From NCBI GenBank assembly GCA_016301965.1, contig JAEDOO010000052.1:1-11475 (forward strand): 11,475 nt of DNA, in the 5' to 3' direction. Positions 5,815 through 11,475 of this stretch are shown here, piece by piece. Within the stretch, counting starts at the first letter, position 1. The number at the start of each line of letters is the position of its first letter. The notes under the pieces are model-generated. The model was not told the DNA's origin. It saw only the letters and a program-made list of their open reading frames with translations, and did no database searches. The DNA is from Lachnospiraceae bacterium. Lineage in GTDB: Bacteria; Bacillota; Clostridia; Lachnospirales; Lachnospiraceae. The position numbers and the translations under genes were made by a program.

Positions 5815-5965
5815 GGGGCTGCTGCAATTTGGCGGCCTCTTAGTATGTACAGAAACTTCAAGCTCCTACTGCGCTCGCTCCGAGCCTGTAGTCTCGGAGT
5901 CGTGCTCGTTAAAGTCGCTTGAAGTTTCTGTACATACTAAGAGGCCGCCAAATTGCAGCAGCCCC
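5815..5965. repeat. Perfect 49-bp inverted repeat with a 53-base structured loop
   Basis: The left arm (5815-5863, starting GGGGCTGCTGCAATTTGG) and the right arm (5917-5965) are exact reverse complements over all 49 positions. The 53-base centre (5864-5916) holds two mutually exclusive small stems: GCTCG-CTC-CGAGC and CTCCGAG...CTCGGAG. The element starts 13 bases after the SPFH stop codon and ends about 70 bases before the MFS -10. No run of T follows on the minus strand, so it is not a textbook terminator, although such a long stem would stall or protect an RNA 3' end. No clear target duplication flanks it (GGAC left, TGTT right) and no transposase is present. It is probably a miniature, non-autonomous palindromic element. 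The open frame across it is a by-product of the repeat. Confidence 0.9.
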
Positions 5966-5978
5966 TGTTTGTTGAAAA

Positions 5979-6929
5979 TTATTCAGTTTTTGGTGTATCT
6001 ACATTGACAATTTCTTTAAGGGAAGTGGCTAATCCTGCCAGTCCCTGCAGGTCGGAGGGAACCACGATCTTGGTGGCTCTGCCCTGGGCCAGCTGGCCGA
6101 GAGCTTCGAGGCTCTTCATGGTCAGTACTGCCTGGTCGGCTCCGGCCTCTTTGATCAGACGGATACCTTCGGCATTGGCCTGCTGAACCTTCAGGATAGC
6201 TTCCGCTTCACCTTCTGCCTCGCGGATCATCTTTTCTTTCTGAGCCTCAGCTCTAAGAATAGCTGCCTGTTTTTCTGCCTCGGCATCAAGAATCGCGGAT
6301 TCTTTTTTACCTTCGGCTACAAGTACGGTGGATTTCTTCTCACCTTCGGCGATCAGGATAGCTTCACGACGTTCACGTTCGGCTTTCATCTGTTTCTCCA
6401 TGGCTTCCTGAATAGCAGCCGGAGGCATAATGTTCTTTAACTCTACACGGTTAACCTTGATGCCCCAGGGATCGGTAGCCATATCCAGTGCGGAACGCAT
6501 CTTGGTGTTGATGATCTCACGGGATGTAAGAGTCTCATCCAGCTCCATATCACCGATGATGTTACGAAGGGTGGTGGCTGTCAGATTCTCAATAGCCATG
6601 ATCGGATTCTCCACACCGTAGGAGAAAAGCTTCGGGTCAGTGATCTGGAAGAACACGACGGTATCGATTCTCATGGTAACATTATCCTTTGTGATTACGG
6701 GCTGGGGCGGGAAGTCCACTACCTGCTCTTTTAAGTTGACTTTCTTTGCCACACGCTCAATGATCGGCACCTTGAAGTGAAGTCCTGTGGACCAGGTTGC
6801 CTGATAAGCACCGAGACGCTCCACAACAAAAGCTCTTGCCTGGGGCACTACCTTTACACAGGAGGCTACGACCCACAGAATAATGACTGCCAGCACGATT
6901 AATAAGATAAATCCTGTCATACCGCTCAT
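5979..6929 (-). CDS. SPFH/Band 7 (stomatin/flotillin-like) membrane protein
   Basis: A scaffold protein of membrane microdomains, paired with NfeD; such proteins assemble into large oligomeric cages and affect membrane quality control and protease access. Residues about 6-23 form one N-terminal membrane helix. The SPFH domain follows (about 24-185), with family signatures VVPQARAFVVERLGAY (27-42), GLHFKVPI (49-56), VDFPPQPVITKDNV (71-84) and VNRVELKNI (159-167). Residues about 180-255 form an Ala/Glu/Lys-rich coiled coil made of five near-repeats of about ten residues (AEGEKKSTVL, AEGKKESAIL, AEAEKQAAIL and so on). A short hydrophobic C-terminal region follows. Length 316 fits the stomatin/QmcA-type branch. 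The start is set by AAAGGAGAG, which lies in the last codons of nfeD; the gap between genes is four bases. The 49-bp inverted repeat follows directly. Confidence 0.93.
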   Translation of the reverse strand: MSGMTGFILLIVLAVIILWVVASCVKVVPQARAFVVERLGAYQATWSTGLHFKVPIIERVAKKVNLKEQVVDFPPQPVITKDNVTMRIDTVVFFQITDPKLFSYGVENPIMAIENLTATTLRNIIGDMELDETLTSREIINTKMRSALDMATDPWGIKVNRVELKNIMPPAAIQEAMEKQMKAERERREAILIAEGEKKSTVLVAEGKKESAILDAEAEKQAAILRAEAQKEKMIREAEGEAEAILKVQQANAEGIRLIKEAGADQAVLTMKSLEALGQLAQGRATKIVVPSDLQGLAGLATSLKEIVNVDTPKTE

Positions 6930-6933
6930 AATT

Positions 6934-7365
6934 TTACTCTCCTTTTTCTACAATAACTTTGACACCTTCAATACGAAGTATCCGCACGATACTGCCTTTT
7001 TCATACATGGCTGTGGGATCTTCTGCTCTCGCTGTCCATTCAATACCGTTAATCATCACTTTTCCGGTATTCTCCCGGTTACTGATGTCTTCACAGACCA
7101 CCGTTTCCTGTCCGACCAGACTGTCCACGTTGGTCTTTTCCTGCTTTTTGCATATGTACTTTTTCGCCACCGGCCTTGTACAGACCAGAAGCAGTACAGA
7201 TACCACCAGCCACAGGATCAGCTGAACATACAGATTGGCTCCGGCCAGCGCTGCAAAAAATGCGACCAGCGCGCCTCCGGCAAACCAGATCGTTGTCAGA
7301 CCCAGGGTGAAAATCTCCACTGCCAGCAGTATGGCGAACAAGATCAGCCAGTAATATGCCTGCAT
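6934..7365 (-). CDS. NfeD-family membrane protein (short form)
   Basis: The usual partner of SPFH proteins. This is the short NfeD type without a serine protease domain: two to three membrane helices within residues about 4-63 (YYWLILFAILLAVEIF; IWFAGGALVAFFAAL; LYVQLILWLVVSVLLLVC), followed by a cytoplasmic OB-fold beta barrel at about 80-141 (VDSLVGQETVV, GKVMINGIEWTARAED, GSIVRILRIEGVKVIVE). The 143-residue length is typical. The ATG at 7365 has AAGGAG with 6-base spacing; an in-frame extension to 7626 using a TTG start has no ribosome binding site and crosses a terminator and the promoter. Its final codons carry the ribosome binding site of the SPFH gene, so the two are translated together. 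Confidence 0.92.
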   Translation of the reverse strand: MQAYYWLILFAILLAVEIFTLGLTTIWFAGGALVAFFAALAGANLYVQLILWLVVSVLLLVCTRPVAKKYICKKQEKTNVDSLVGQETVVCEDISNRENTGKVMINGIEWTARAEDPTAMYEKGSIVRILRIEGVKVIVEKGE

Positions 7366-7402
7366 GGGTAACTCCTTTCTTCGCCTATGCGACTTTGTAT
7401 CC

Positions 7403-7431
7403 ATCTTACAACACTTTGAAGCAAAACTCAA
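7403..7431 (-). promoter_or_regulatory. Sigma-A promoter of the nfeD-SPFH operon
   Basis: TTGAGT (7426-7431) and TAAGAT (7403-7408) with a 17-base spacer on the minus strand. Transcription would start near 7396, about 30 bases before the nfeD ATG. I see no typical SigW-type -35 (TGAAAC), so envelope-stress sigma control is not indicated. The rest of 7432-7535 shows nothing I can name. Confidence 0.7.
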
Positions 7432-7535
7432 TCGCATTGCCACGGATGCCTTGTATACATAACAAAAGGAATGCAGCACCGCCCGGGCACAGACATTACG
7501 AATATGGTTTTCGCTCACGCAGAAATCCTGTGTAT

Positions 7536-7576
7536 AAAAAAAGACTTTTGCCAGATGTTTTACTGACAAAAGTCTT
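7536..7576 (-). terminator. Intrinsic terminator between the hydrolase gene and nfeD
   Basis: A perfect 10-bp stem, AAGACTTTTG (7541-7550) with CAAAAGTCTT (7567-7576), and a 16-base loop, extended on the minus strand by a T run (seven T in total). It lies 156 bases after the hydrolase stop codon, unusually far for a simple 3' end, so it may also close a small RNA (see 7577-7700). Confidence 0.85.
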
Positions 7577-7704
7577 GCAATTTCATTGTGATCCGAATGC
7601 GTCTGCATTGTCCTGACGAACCACAAGCATGTGTCTGTATGCCTGCTACTCTCTTTTGTTAAAAGCAGTATATATCAGAAACTCCCCAAAATGCAATCTG
7701 ATAT
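7577..7704 (-). other. Possible small RNA gene or long 3' UTR after the hydrolase
   Basis: Between the hydrolase stop (7733) and the terminator (7576) there is no credible coding frame. A promoter-like pair exists on the minus strand: TTGCAT (7691-7696), 18 bases, TATACT (7667-7672). An 8-bp inverted repeat, ATATCAGA (7672-7679) with TCTGATAT (7697-7704), brackets it and could be an operator or a 3' UTR hairpin. If the promoter works, it would give an RNA of about 125 bases ending in the strong terminator at 7536-7576. The -35 match is poor, so a long hydrolase 3' UTR is equally likely. Confidence 0.3.
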
Positions 7705-7732
7705 TTCTTAAGATTTATGAAGTAAACTCCCC

Positions 7733-8731
7733 TTAGAAGAAATACTGGTTGCCGATCTGAATACCTTTCTTGCTGTGTCCGGCGCGGAAGGACATGGCAT
7801 TTCCTACCGGACTTTCTCCCTGAAGTGCTTCGATCGCTGCCTCATAGCAGGAGTTCGGTGCGCCTTTCTTCAGAGTCTTGGCAAAGCGTCCGCTGCGTAC
7901 CGGAGAGAACTGGCTCTTCTGCTTGATCACAGCTTCCACATTGTCCGGATAGCGGCTGCTCTGTACACGGTTTACTACAACAGCGGCTACTGCCAGCTTT
8001 CCTTTATAGCTTTCGCCGCCGGCCTCGCAGTAAACGATGGCTGCCAGCATATCCAGTTCGCTGTCACTGCAGTTGATAACGTAACTGCCGTTTTTCTTTT
8101 TGGAAGAAGTGGAAATCTGTTCTGCTTTCGCTTCCTTTTTGGTTTCTTCTTTTTCTTCCTTCATGCTGTCATATGCGCTTTTGGTAATGGCACCTTTAGG
8201 TGCATTTTCTTTTATGTAGCTTCCCAACACATAACCGCTTTGACCATCACAGCTGACTTTGTACCAGCCGTCTTCCAGATTTTTCAGAGAAAGAATCGTT
8301 CCTCTGGGAACAGATGTCAGTCTGTCAGAATTTGTGGTAGCTTCCTCACGAATGATCAGAGAGCTGGCCGTTACTTTTCCTGTTGCCCCTACAGTCTTAT
8401 TGTAAAGCTTTCTGGCTTTATCTTCACTGACCAGGTATTTTGTCAACACATAACCGCTGATATTTCCGGATTTTACTTTTGTCCAGTTTCCTTCTGTACT
8501 TTCTGCTGTAGCGGTACATCCCGGAAGCAGCACTCCCACGATTTTGGATCCTGCATCTGCACTCTTTCGAATATTTAAATAATCGTTAACATCGGCCGCC
8601 ACCTTTTTTTCCCAGCTGATACTACCCATCAGCTTGCTCTGTGTATCCGCTGAGACCGGATTTTTTGTCAGACTCAATGCTGCACAGAGGCATCCGAGCA
8701 GGATGGCTGTTTTCTTAATTTTACGAAACAT
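7733..8731 (-). CDS. Secreted cell wall hydrolase: signal peptide, two SH3b domains, SleB/CwlJ-type hydrolase domain
   Basis: A 332-residue exported protein. Residues 1-28 form a signal peptide (MFRKIKK, then a hydrophobic core, then VSA before DT). Two bacterial SH3 domains follow: about 45-100 (NDYLNIRKSADAGSKIVGVL through SGYVLTKYL) and about 117-173 (SSLIIREEATTNSDRL through SGYVLGSYI). These usually bind peptidoglycan. A charged Lys/Glu linker (190-205) leads to a Hydrolase_2 domain (about 222-332) with the family signature AAIVYCEAGGES at 230-241, where Glu236 is the expected catalytic acid, then AVVVNRV at 250-256 and QFSP at 274-277. The domain is shared with spore-cortex lytic enzymes SleB and CwlJ, but SH3b fusions of this kind also act in vegetative cells, so no sporulation role is claimed. 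AGGAGG lies 4 bases before the ATG. The promoter is near-consensus and a WalR-like site covers the leader. Confidence 0.93.
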   Translation of the reverse strand: MFRKIKKTAILLGCLCAALSLTKNPVSADTQSKLMGSISWEKKVAADVNDYLNIRKSADAGSKIVGVLLPGCTATAESTEGNWTKVKSGNISGYVLTKYLVSEDKARKLYNKTVGATGKVTASSLIIREEATTNSDRLTSVPRGTILSLKNLEDGWYKVSCDGQSGYVLGSYIKENAPKGAITKSAYDSMKEEKEETKKEAKAEQISTSSKKKNGSYVINCSDSELDMLAAIVYCEAGGESYKGKLAVAAVVVNRVQSSRYPDNVEAVIKQKSQFSPVRSGRFAKTLKKGAPNSCYEAAIEALQGESPVGNAMSFRAGHSKKGIQIGNQYFF

Positions 8732-8760
8732 GGTTCCTCCTGTTAATTTTTTGTTTTAAT

Positions 8761-8787
8761 TGTTACATTTTTATTACGATTTGTTAC
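8761..8787 (+). promoter_or_regulatory. WalR-like phased half sites over the start of the hydrolase transcript
   Basis: On the plus strand TGTTAC (8761-8766), TATTAC (8772-8777) and TGTTAC (8782-8787) lie 11 and 10 bases apart, on the same face of the helix. The WalR (YycF) consensus is two TGTWAH half sites separated by five bases; the first two boxes have exactly that spacing with one mismatch. The site lies just downstream of the -10 and points against transcription, an arrangement known for WalR-repressed wall genes in Bacillus. The region is AT-rich, so chance is possible. Confidence 0.45.
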
Positions 8788-8793
8788 GTAAAG

Positions 8794-8822
8794 ATTCTAG
8801 CAGTCCTCTTTCTCTTTGTCAA
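8794..8822 (-). promoter_or_regulatory. Sigma-A promoter of the cell wall hydrolase gene
   Basis: A perfect TTGACA (8817-8822), a 17-base spacer and TAGAAT (8794-8799), with TG one base before the -10 (extended -10). Transcription would start near 8787, leaving a leader of about 56 bases that is very A-rich and lacks hairpins. This is the strongest promoter in the window. Confidence 0.92.
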
Positions 8823-8896
8823 CACTTATTTGCCGACTTTATTCGATTTTTCCCCAAAATTACGTATTTTTGTGCACTTTTACCCCAAAAACAAGC

Positions 8897-8939
8897 AAAA
8901 AAATAGCCTTCATGCGAGGTTTTATCCCCACATGAAGGC
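8897..8939 (-). terminator. Intrinsic terminator of the efflux adaptor-permease operon
   Basis: A 9-bp stem, GCCTTCATG (8906-8914) with CATGAAGGC (8931-8939), 16-base loop, followed on the minus strand by seven T. It begins 14 bases after the permease stop. T bases also follow the stem on the plus strand, so it can work in both directions. Confidence 0.9.
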
Positions 8940-8953
8940 ATTTTTCAACTTAA

Positions 8954-10210
8954 TTATTCACTTCGAAGAGCATCGATCGGATTAAGATTTGCAGCTTTTC
9001 TTGCCGGAAGAAAGCCAAAAATCAGTCCAATACACATAGAAAACAGCACGGCAATGATCATGGAGGGTACACTTAGTCCTGTGGGTATGCCCATAATCTT
9101 TGACAGCAGCTTCGCCGTAATGATACCAAAAATCACACCCAAGATACCTCCCAGGCTGGTCAGCACAGCTGCCTCTGTCAAAAACTGTCCAAGAATCATT
9201 CGTTTTCTTGCACCGATGGCTTTTTTGAGGCCGATCTCCTGGGTACGCTCTGTCACCGTCACCAGCATAATGTTCATAACACCGATACCGCCTACTAAAA
9301 GGGAAATACCGGCGATCCAGATCAGCTGCTGGTTTGTGGAATTGCTCATAGCCTGCAGCTGTTCTGCCTGTTTCAGAAGATCCTGGCTCTTAAACTGATA
9401 CTGACTTTCAGCAGTCAGCCCCAGTTTTTCATTTACTGCATCAGCCACTGCCTTGCCGGCCTTGGTCATGGAATCCGTATCCACCGCTTTGACTGCCATA
9501 TTCTGAATTTCGTCAAACCGGTAGATCATTGGCCAGACAGCTCCTGTTACAAACATCTTTCCACTGGAATTGTTGGCATAGGTATAATAGTCAGATACGC
9601 TGTTGATATTCAGATTAACCGTTTTGGTCTGGCTGACAATACCCACTACCGTAAACGGTTCTCCACTGATCTCCACTACCTGTCCCAGCGGATTTTCTCC
9701 CGGAAACAAGGAGGATGCAGCTGTGTCATCCAGAACGACTACTTTACGAAAATTATCAAAATCAGCCTGTAAAAGTTTTCGGCCATTGGTTACCTGATAA
9801 TTGTACAGATCAAAATACCGTTCATCAATGCCATAGATGCCACCGGTAAAAGAAGTCTCAAGGCGATAAATACTGTTGTCGCTGTACTCACGGCTATTAT
9901 AAAAGGAAACCTTGTCCACGGTATCGATGGCTTCCAGCTCTTCTTTAAACTCACTATCCAGCGGCATAATGCCCTCCGGATTGCCATTATACTGCATATC
10001 GTATGCCCATTCACCATCGTACAGACTGACGGTAACCACGTTATTGTTTGATCCAATCAAACTTTCCTTGATCATCTCACTGTTTCCGGTGATTGTGGAG
10101 ACAATGGCAATGATGGATGCGATACCTATGATAATACCCAGCATGGTCAGCATGGAACGCATTTTGTGGCTCCATATGCCCTGCAGAGAAAGTTTTATAT
10201 TTTCGCGCAT
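8954..10210 (-). CDS. MacB-like ABC transporter permease (MacB_PCD + FtsX domains)
   Basis: The membrane subunit of a type VII (MacB-fold) ABC exporter, 418 residues, without a fused ATPase. It has the usual four-helix layout: TM1 at about 19-40 after the amphipathic start MRENIKLSLQGIWSHKMRSM, a large extracytoplasmic domain at about 44-297, and three helices in the FtsX domain (about 298-410). Signatures include GGIGVMNIMLVTVTERTQEIG (307-327, coupling region), LKKAIGARK (328-336) and the C-terminal PARKAANLNPIDALR (402-416). The ATG at 10210 has AAGGAGGT five bases upstream, directly after the adaptor stop, with an 11-base intergenic gap. Such permeases work with a LolD/MacB-type ATPase and, here, the adjacent HlyD-like adaptor to export peptides, antibiotics or lipids. 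The ATPase gene is not between them, nor downstream, so it would have to lie beyond the right edge or elsewhere. Confidence 0.93.
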   Translation of the reverse strand: MRENIKLSLQGIWSHKMRSMLTMLGIIIGIASIIAIVSTITGNSEMIKESLIGSNNNVVTVSLYDGEWAYDMQYNGNPEGIMPLDSEFKEELEAIDTVDKVSFYNSREYSDNSIYRLETSFTGGIYGIDERYFDLYNYQVTNGRKLLQADFDNFRKVVVLDDTAASSLFPGENPLGQVVEISGEPFTVVGIVSQTKTVNLNINSVSDYYTYANNSSGKMFVTGAVWPMIYRFDEIQNMAVKAVDTDSMTKAGKAVADAVNEKLGLTAESQYQFKSQDLLKQAEQLQAMSNSTNQQLIWIAGISLLVGGIGVMNIMLVTVTERTQEIGLKKAIGARKRMILGQFLTEAAVLTSLGGILGVIFGIITAKLLSKIMGIPTGLSVPSMIIAVLFSMCIGLIFGFLPARKAANLNPIDALRSE

Positions 10211-10221
10211 GCCTTACCTCC

Positions 10222-11475
10222 TTAGCTGTACAGTTCGTCCATGGTAGCTTCCCTTGTGGAAGCACCTTCTTTGACGGTCTTGCCATATGGGAACGCAATC
10301 CAGTCGGTATCTCTGTTCAGTCCGGAAAGGATCTCCGTGGAACCGTAAGAAATCGTTCCTGTCTTTACCTGACGTTTTTCCAGTTTTCCATCTTCTCCTC
10401 GTGCATAGACATAGCTCTTGCTTCCTTCCGTCAGGATAAACATATTTTCCAGATAGAAACCAGATCCTCCGGAAATAGTGCCACTGTTTCGTTTTACAGA
10501 TACCCACTCATTATCTGACAGATCCGCATCCTCCGATACCACCACGGTAAACGGATAATAAGAAGTATTGGAAGACTGTCCATAATAATATCCCTGATCT
10601 GCCACCGGCATATCACCGATCTTGTTTACCGTACCTGTGTATGTCATACCACTTTCATAGGACATAACCTGAACCTCTTCACCGATCTGCAGCGTATCAA
10701 GACTCAGCTCGCCTACCGTGCACTGGACTTCATATCCCCCACTGCCGGTAACTTTGATCATAGGTGTACCATCCGCCCTGGACTGGTCCGCATCCTGTAC
10801 AGCAGACACACGGCCATCTACTGTAGCCACTACCTGACCATTATCCAGTTCCCGTTTCATCTGCGCCAGTTCATTTTCGGCCACACGGATACTCAGATCG
10901 GTTTCCTTGATCTGTTTTTTCATCTCCGCAATCTCAGACGCAGTCAGCTTGGAGTCATCGATCATGCCTCCTCCGCCTCCATAACCGGGATCGATCGTTC
11001 CCGGATCTACAGTGGACGGCTTATAGGTAAACCCGGAAGCATCAAAGAAAGAAAAACTGTAGCTTCCGGTACTCTTCCTGGTACATACAAGGCCATATTT
11101 CGTTAAAATTTCACCGGAGACTTTATTGTCTTCTGTGCTCACAAAAATCAGATAATTTTTGCTGGTTTTCAGCTCCAGAGCGTCCAGCAGAGTATCGCTG
11201 ATTTCAAAATTTTCCGCCAGAATGACAAACTTCGGAGATTTCTCCGTACCATCTCCCTGCACCACATAATAGTTATTTACCACACCATTTGTTACAATAC
11301 TGCCGTTGCTCCCCGGCTGCACCGGAGTATCTGACGGTTCCGATGGTTTTGAAGTTTCGGATGGCTTCGATGGATCTGACGGCTCAGACGGTGTGGATGG
11401 CTCCGACGGTGTCGACGGTTCTGATGGTACCGACGGCTCAGATGGTGCGGATGGCTCAGATGGTGTGGATGGCTC
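10222..11475 (-). CDS. HlyD/MacA-like efflux adaptor, C-terminal part, with a Pro/Ser/Glu-rich and globular insert (N-terminus outside window)
   Basis: The frame is open for 417 codons from the right edge to TAA at 10222. A GTG at 11322 is not a credible start because the same frame continues upstream through a coding repeat. In fragment numbering: residues 1-51 are Pro/Ser/Glu-rich (EPSTPS-type hexapeptides); about 66-152 look like a small alpha/beta domain (NNYYVVQGDG, FVILAENFEISDTLLDALEL, NYLIFVSTEDNKVSGEILTK); 155-170 is a Pro/Gly linker ending in five Gly; 179-211 is a coiled-coil helix (TASEIAEMKKQIKETDLSIR); 212-246 is a half-lipoyl domain (VVATVDGRVSAV); the rest is beta-barrel and membrane-proximal domain (GEEVQVMSYESGMTYTGTVNKIG). 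This is the normal order after the hairpin of a membrane-fusion adaptor, so the first 170 residues probably occupy the hairpin tip. It links the permease to an extracytoplasmic partner or substrate. The missing N-terminus should hold a membrane helix, the other half-lipoyl motif and the first coil helix. Confidence 0.85.
   Translation of the reverse strand, partial: EPSTPSEPSAPSEPSVPSEPSTPSEPSTPSEPSDPSKPSETSKPSEPSDTPVQPGSNGSIVTNGVVNNYYVVQGDGTEKSPKFVILAENFEISDTLLDALELKTSKNYLIFVSTEDNKVSGEILTKYGLVCTRKSTGSYSFSFFDASGFTYKPSTVDPGTIDPGYGGGGGMIDDSKLTASEIAEMKKQIKETDLSIRVAENELAQMKRELDNGQVVATVDGRVSAVQDADQSRADGTPMIKVTGSGGYEVQCTVGELSLDTLQIGEEVQVMSYESGMTYTGTVNKIGDMPVADQGYYYGQSSNTSYYPFTVVVSEDADLSDNEWVSVKRNSGTISGGSGFYLENMFILTEGSKSYVYARGEDGKLEKRQVKTGTISYGSTEILSGLNRDTDWIAFPYGKTVKEGASTREATMDELYS
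11323..11475 (-). repeat. 18-bp coding tandem repeat (EPSxPS hexapeptide)
   Basis: Five consecutive in-frame 18-base units at 11386-11475 encode E-P-S-x-P-S with x being T, A, V, T and T. A degenerate stretch follows at 11323-11385 (EPSDPSKPS, then ETSKPSEPSDTP). Synonymous differences between units are common, so the array is not freshly amplified, and it continues past the window edge. Such extended Pro/Ser/Glu segments act as stiff spacers through or along the cell wall. Copy number may vary between strains by slippage. Confidence 0.9.

Noticed and set aside
5656..5922. 88-codon plus-strand frame over the inverted repeat
   Set aside because: It exists only because the palindrome lacks stops; no ribosome binding site.
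5815..5965. Invertible promoter (inverton) or insertion sequence
   Set aside because: The 53-base centre has no promoter-like boxes and is itself palindromic, so inversion would change little. No recombinase or transposase lies in the window.
7366..7626. N-terminal extension of NfeD by 87 codons using a TTG start
   Set aside because: The extension crosses an intrinsic terminator and the nfeD promoter, while the internal ATG at 7365 has a strong ribosome binding site and the expected membrane-helix start.
11320..11322. GTG at 11322 as the start of the adaptor gene
   Set aside because: The frame continues upstream with strongly biased EPSxPS coding repeats, there is no ribosome binding site, and starting here would lack the membrane helix and first coil that such adaptors need.
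11323..11475. CRISPR-like array
   Set aside because: The repeats are contiguous 18-base coding units with no spacers.

Overview
The window looks like a chromosomal segment from a Clostridia member of the Bacillota, most likely Lachnospiraceae. The evidence is strong AGGAGG-type ribosome binding sites, sigma-A promoters with good -35/-10 boxes, intrinsic terminators, a DUF6145-type protein next to birA and dusB, and a MacA/MacB-like export pair in what appears to be a monoderm cell. Every gene I can support lies on the minus strand, so transcription runs from high to low coordinates.

Layout in transcription order. (1) 11475-8954: the C-terminal part of an HlyD/MacA-like efflux adaptor, cut by the window edge inside a Pro/Ser/Glu hexapeptide repeat, then a MacB-like ABC permease. 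The permease ribosome binding site directly follows the adaptor stop, and a clear terminator closes the unit. No ATPase gene lies in the window. (2) 8822-7536: a secreted SleB/CwlJ-type cell wall hydrolase with two SH3b domains. It has a near-consensus promoter, and a phased triplet of TGTTAC-like half sites resembling a WalR box lies over the start of its transcript. (3) 7431-5815: an nfeD-SPFH (flotillin/stomatin-like) membrane operon, followed 13 bases after the last stop by a perfect 49-bp inverted repeat. (4) 5750-4482: an MFS transporter with a palindrome over its extended -10. (5) 4445-3372: argF, ornithine carbamoyltransferase, with its own promoter. (6) 3220-858: a tightly packed birA - DUF6145 - dusB operon ending in a 12-bp-stem terminator. 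(7) 810-375: a 55-codon single-pass membrane protein gene with a very strong ribosome binding site and a repeated motif upstream. (8) 216-1: a near-consensus promoter and the first 54 codons of kdpD, the K+ sensor kinase.

The genes are mainly housekeeping (biotin ligase/repressor, tRNA dihydrouridine synthase, arginine/carbamoyl metabolism) interleaved with envelope functions (export pair, hydrolase, NfeD/SPFH, MFS). I see no phage genes, transposase, CRISPR array, tRNA or rRNA. The less ordinary content is mostly between genes: a 34-35 bp structured repeat present twice on opposite strands (338-372 and 3312-3345), the 49-bp-arm hairpin at 5815-5965, the compound direct repeat at 738-810, and the candidate regulatory palindromes. 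Within proteins, the most unusual item is the adaptor, whose coiled-coil hairpin tip appears to be replaced by a Pro/Ser/Glu stalk plus a small globular insert.
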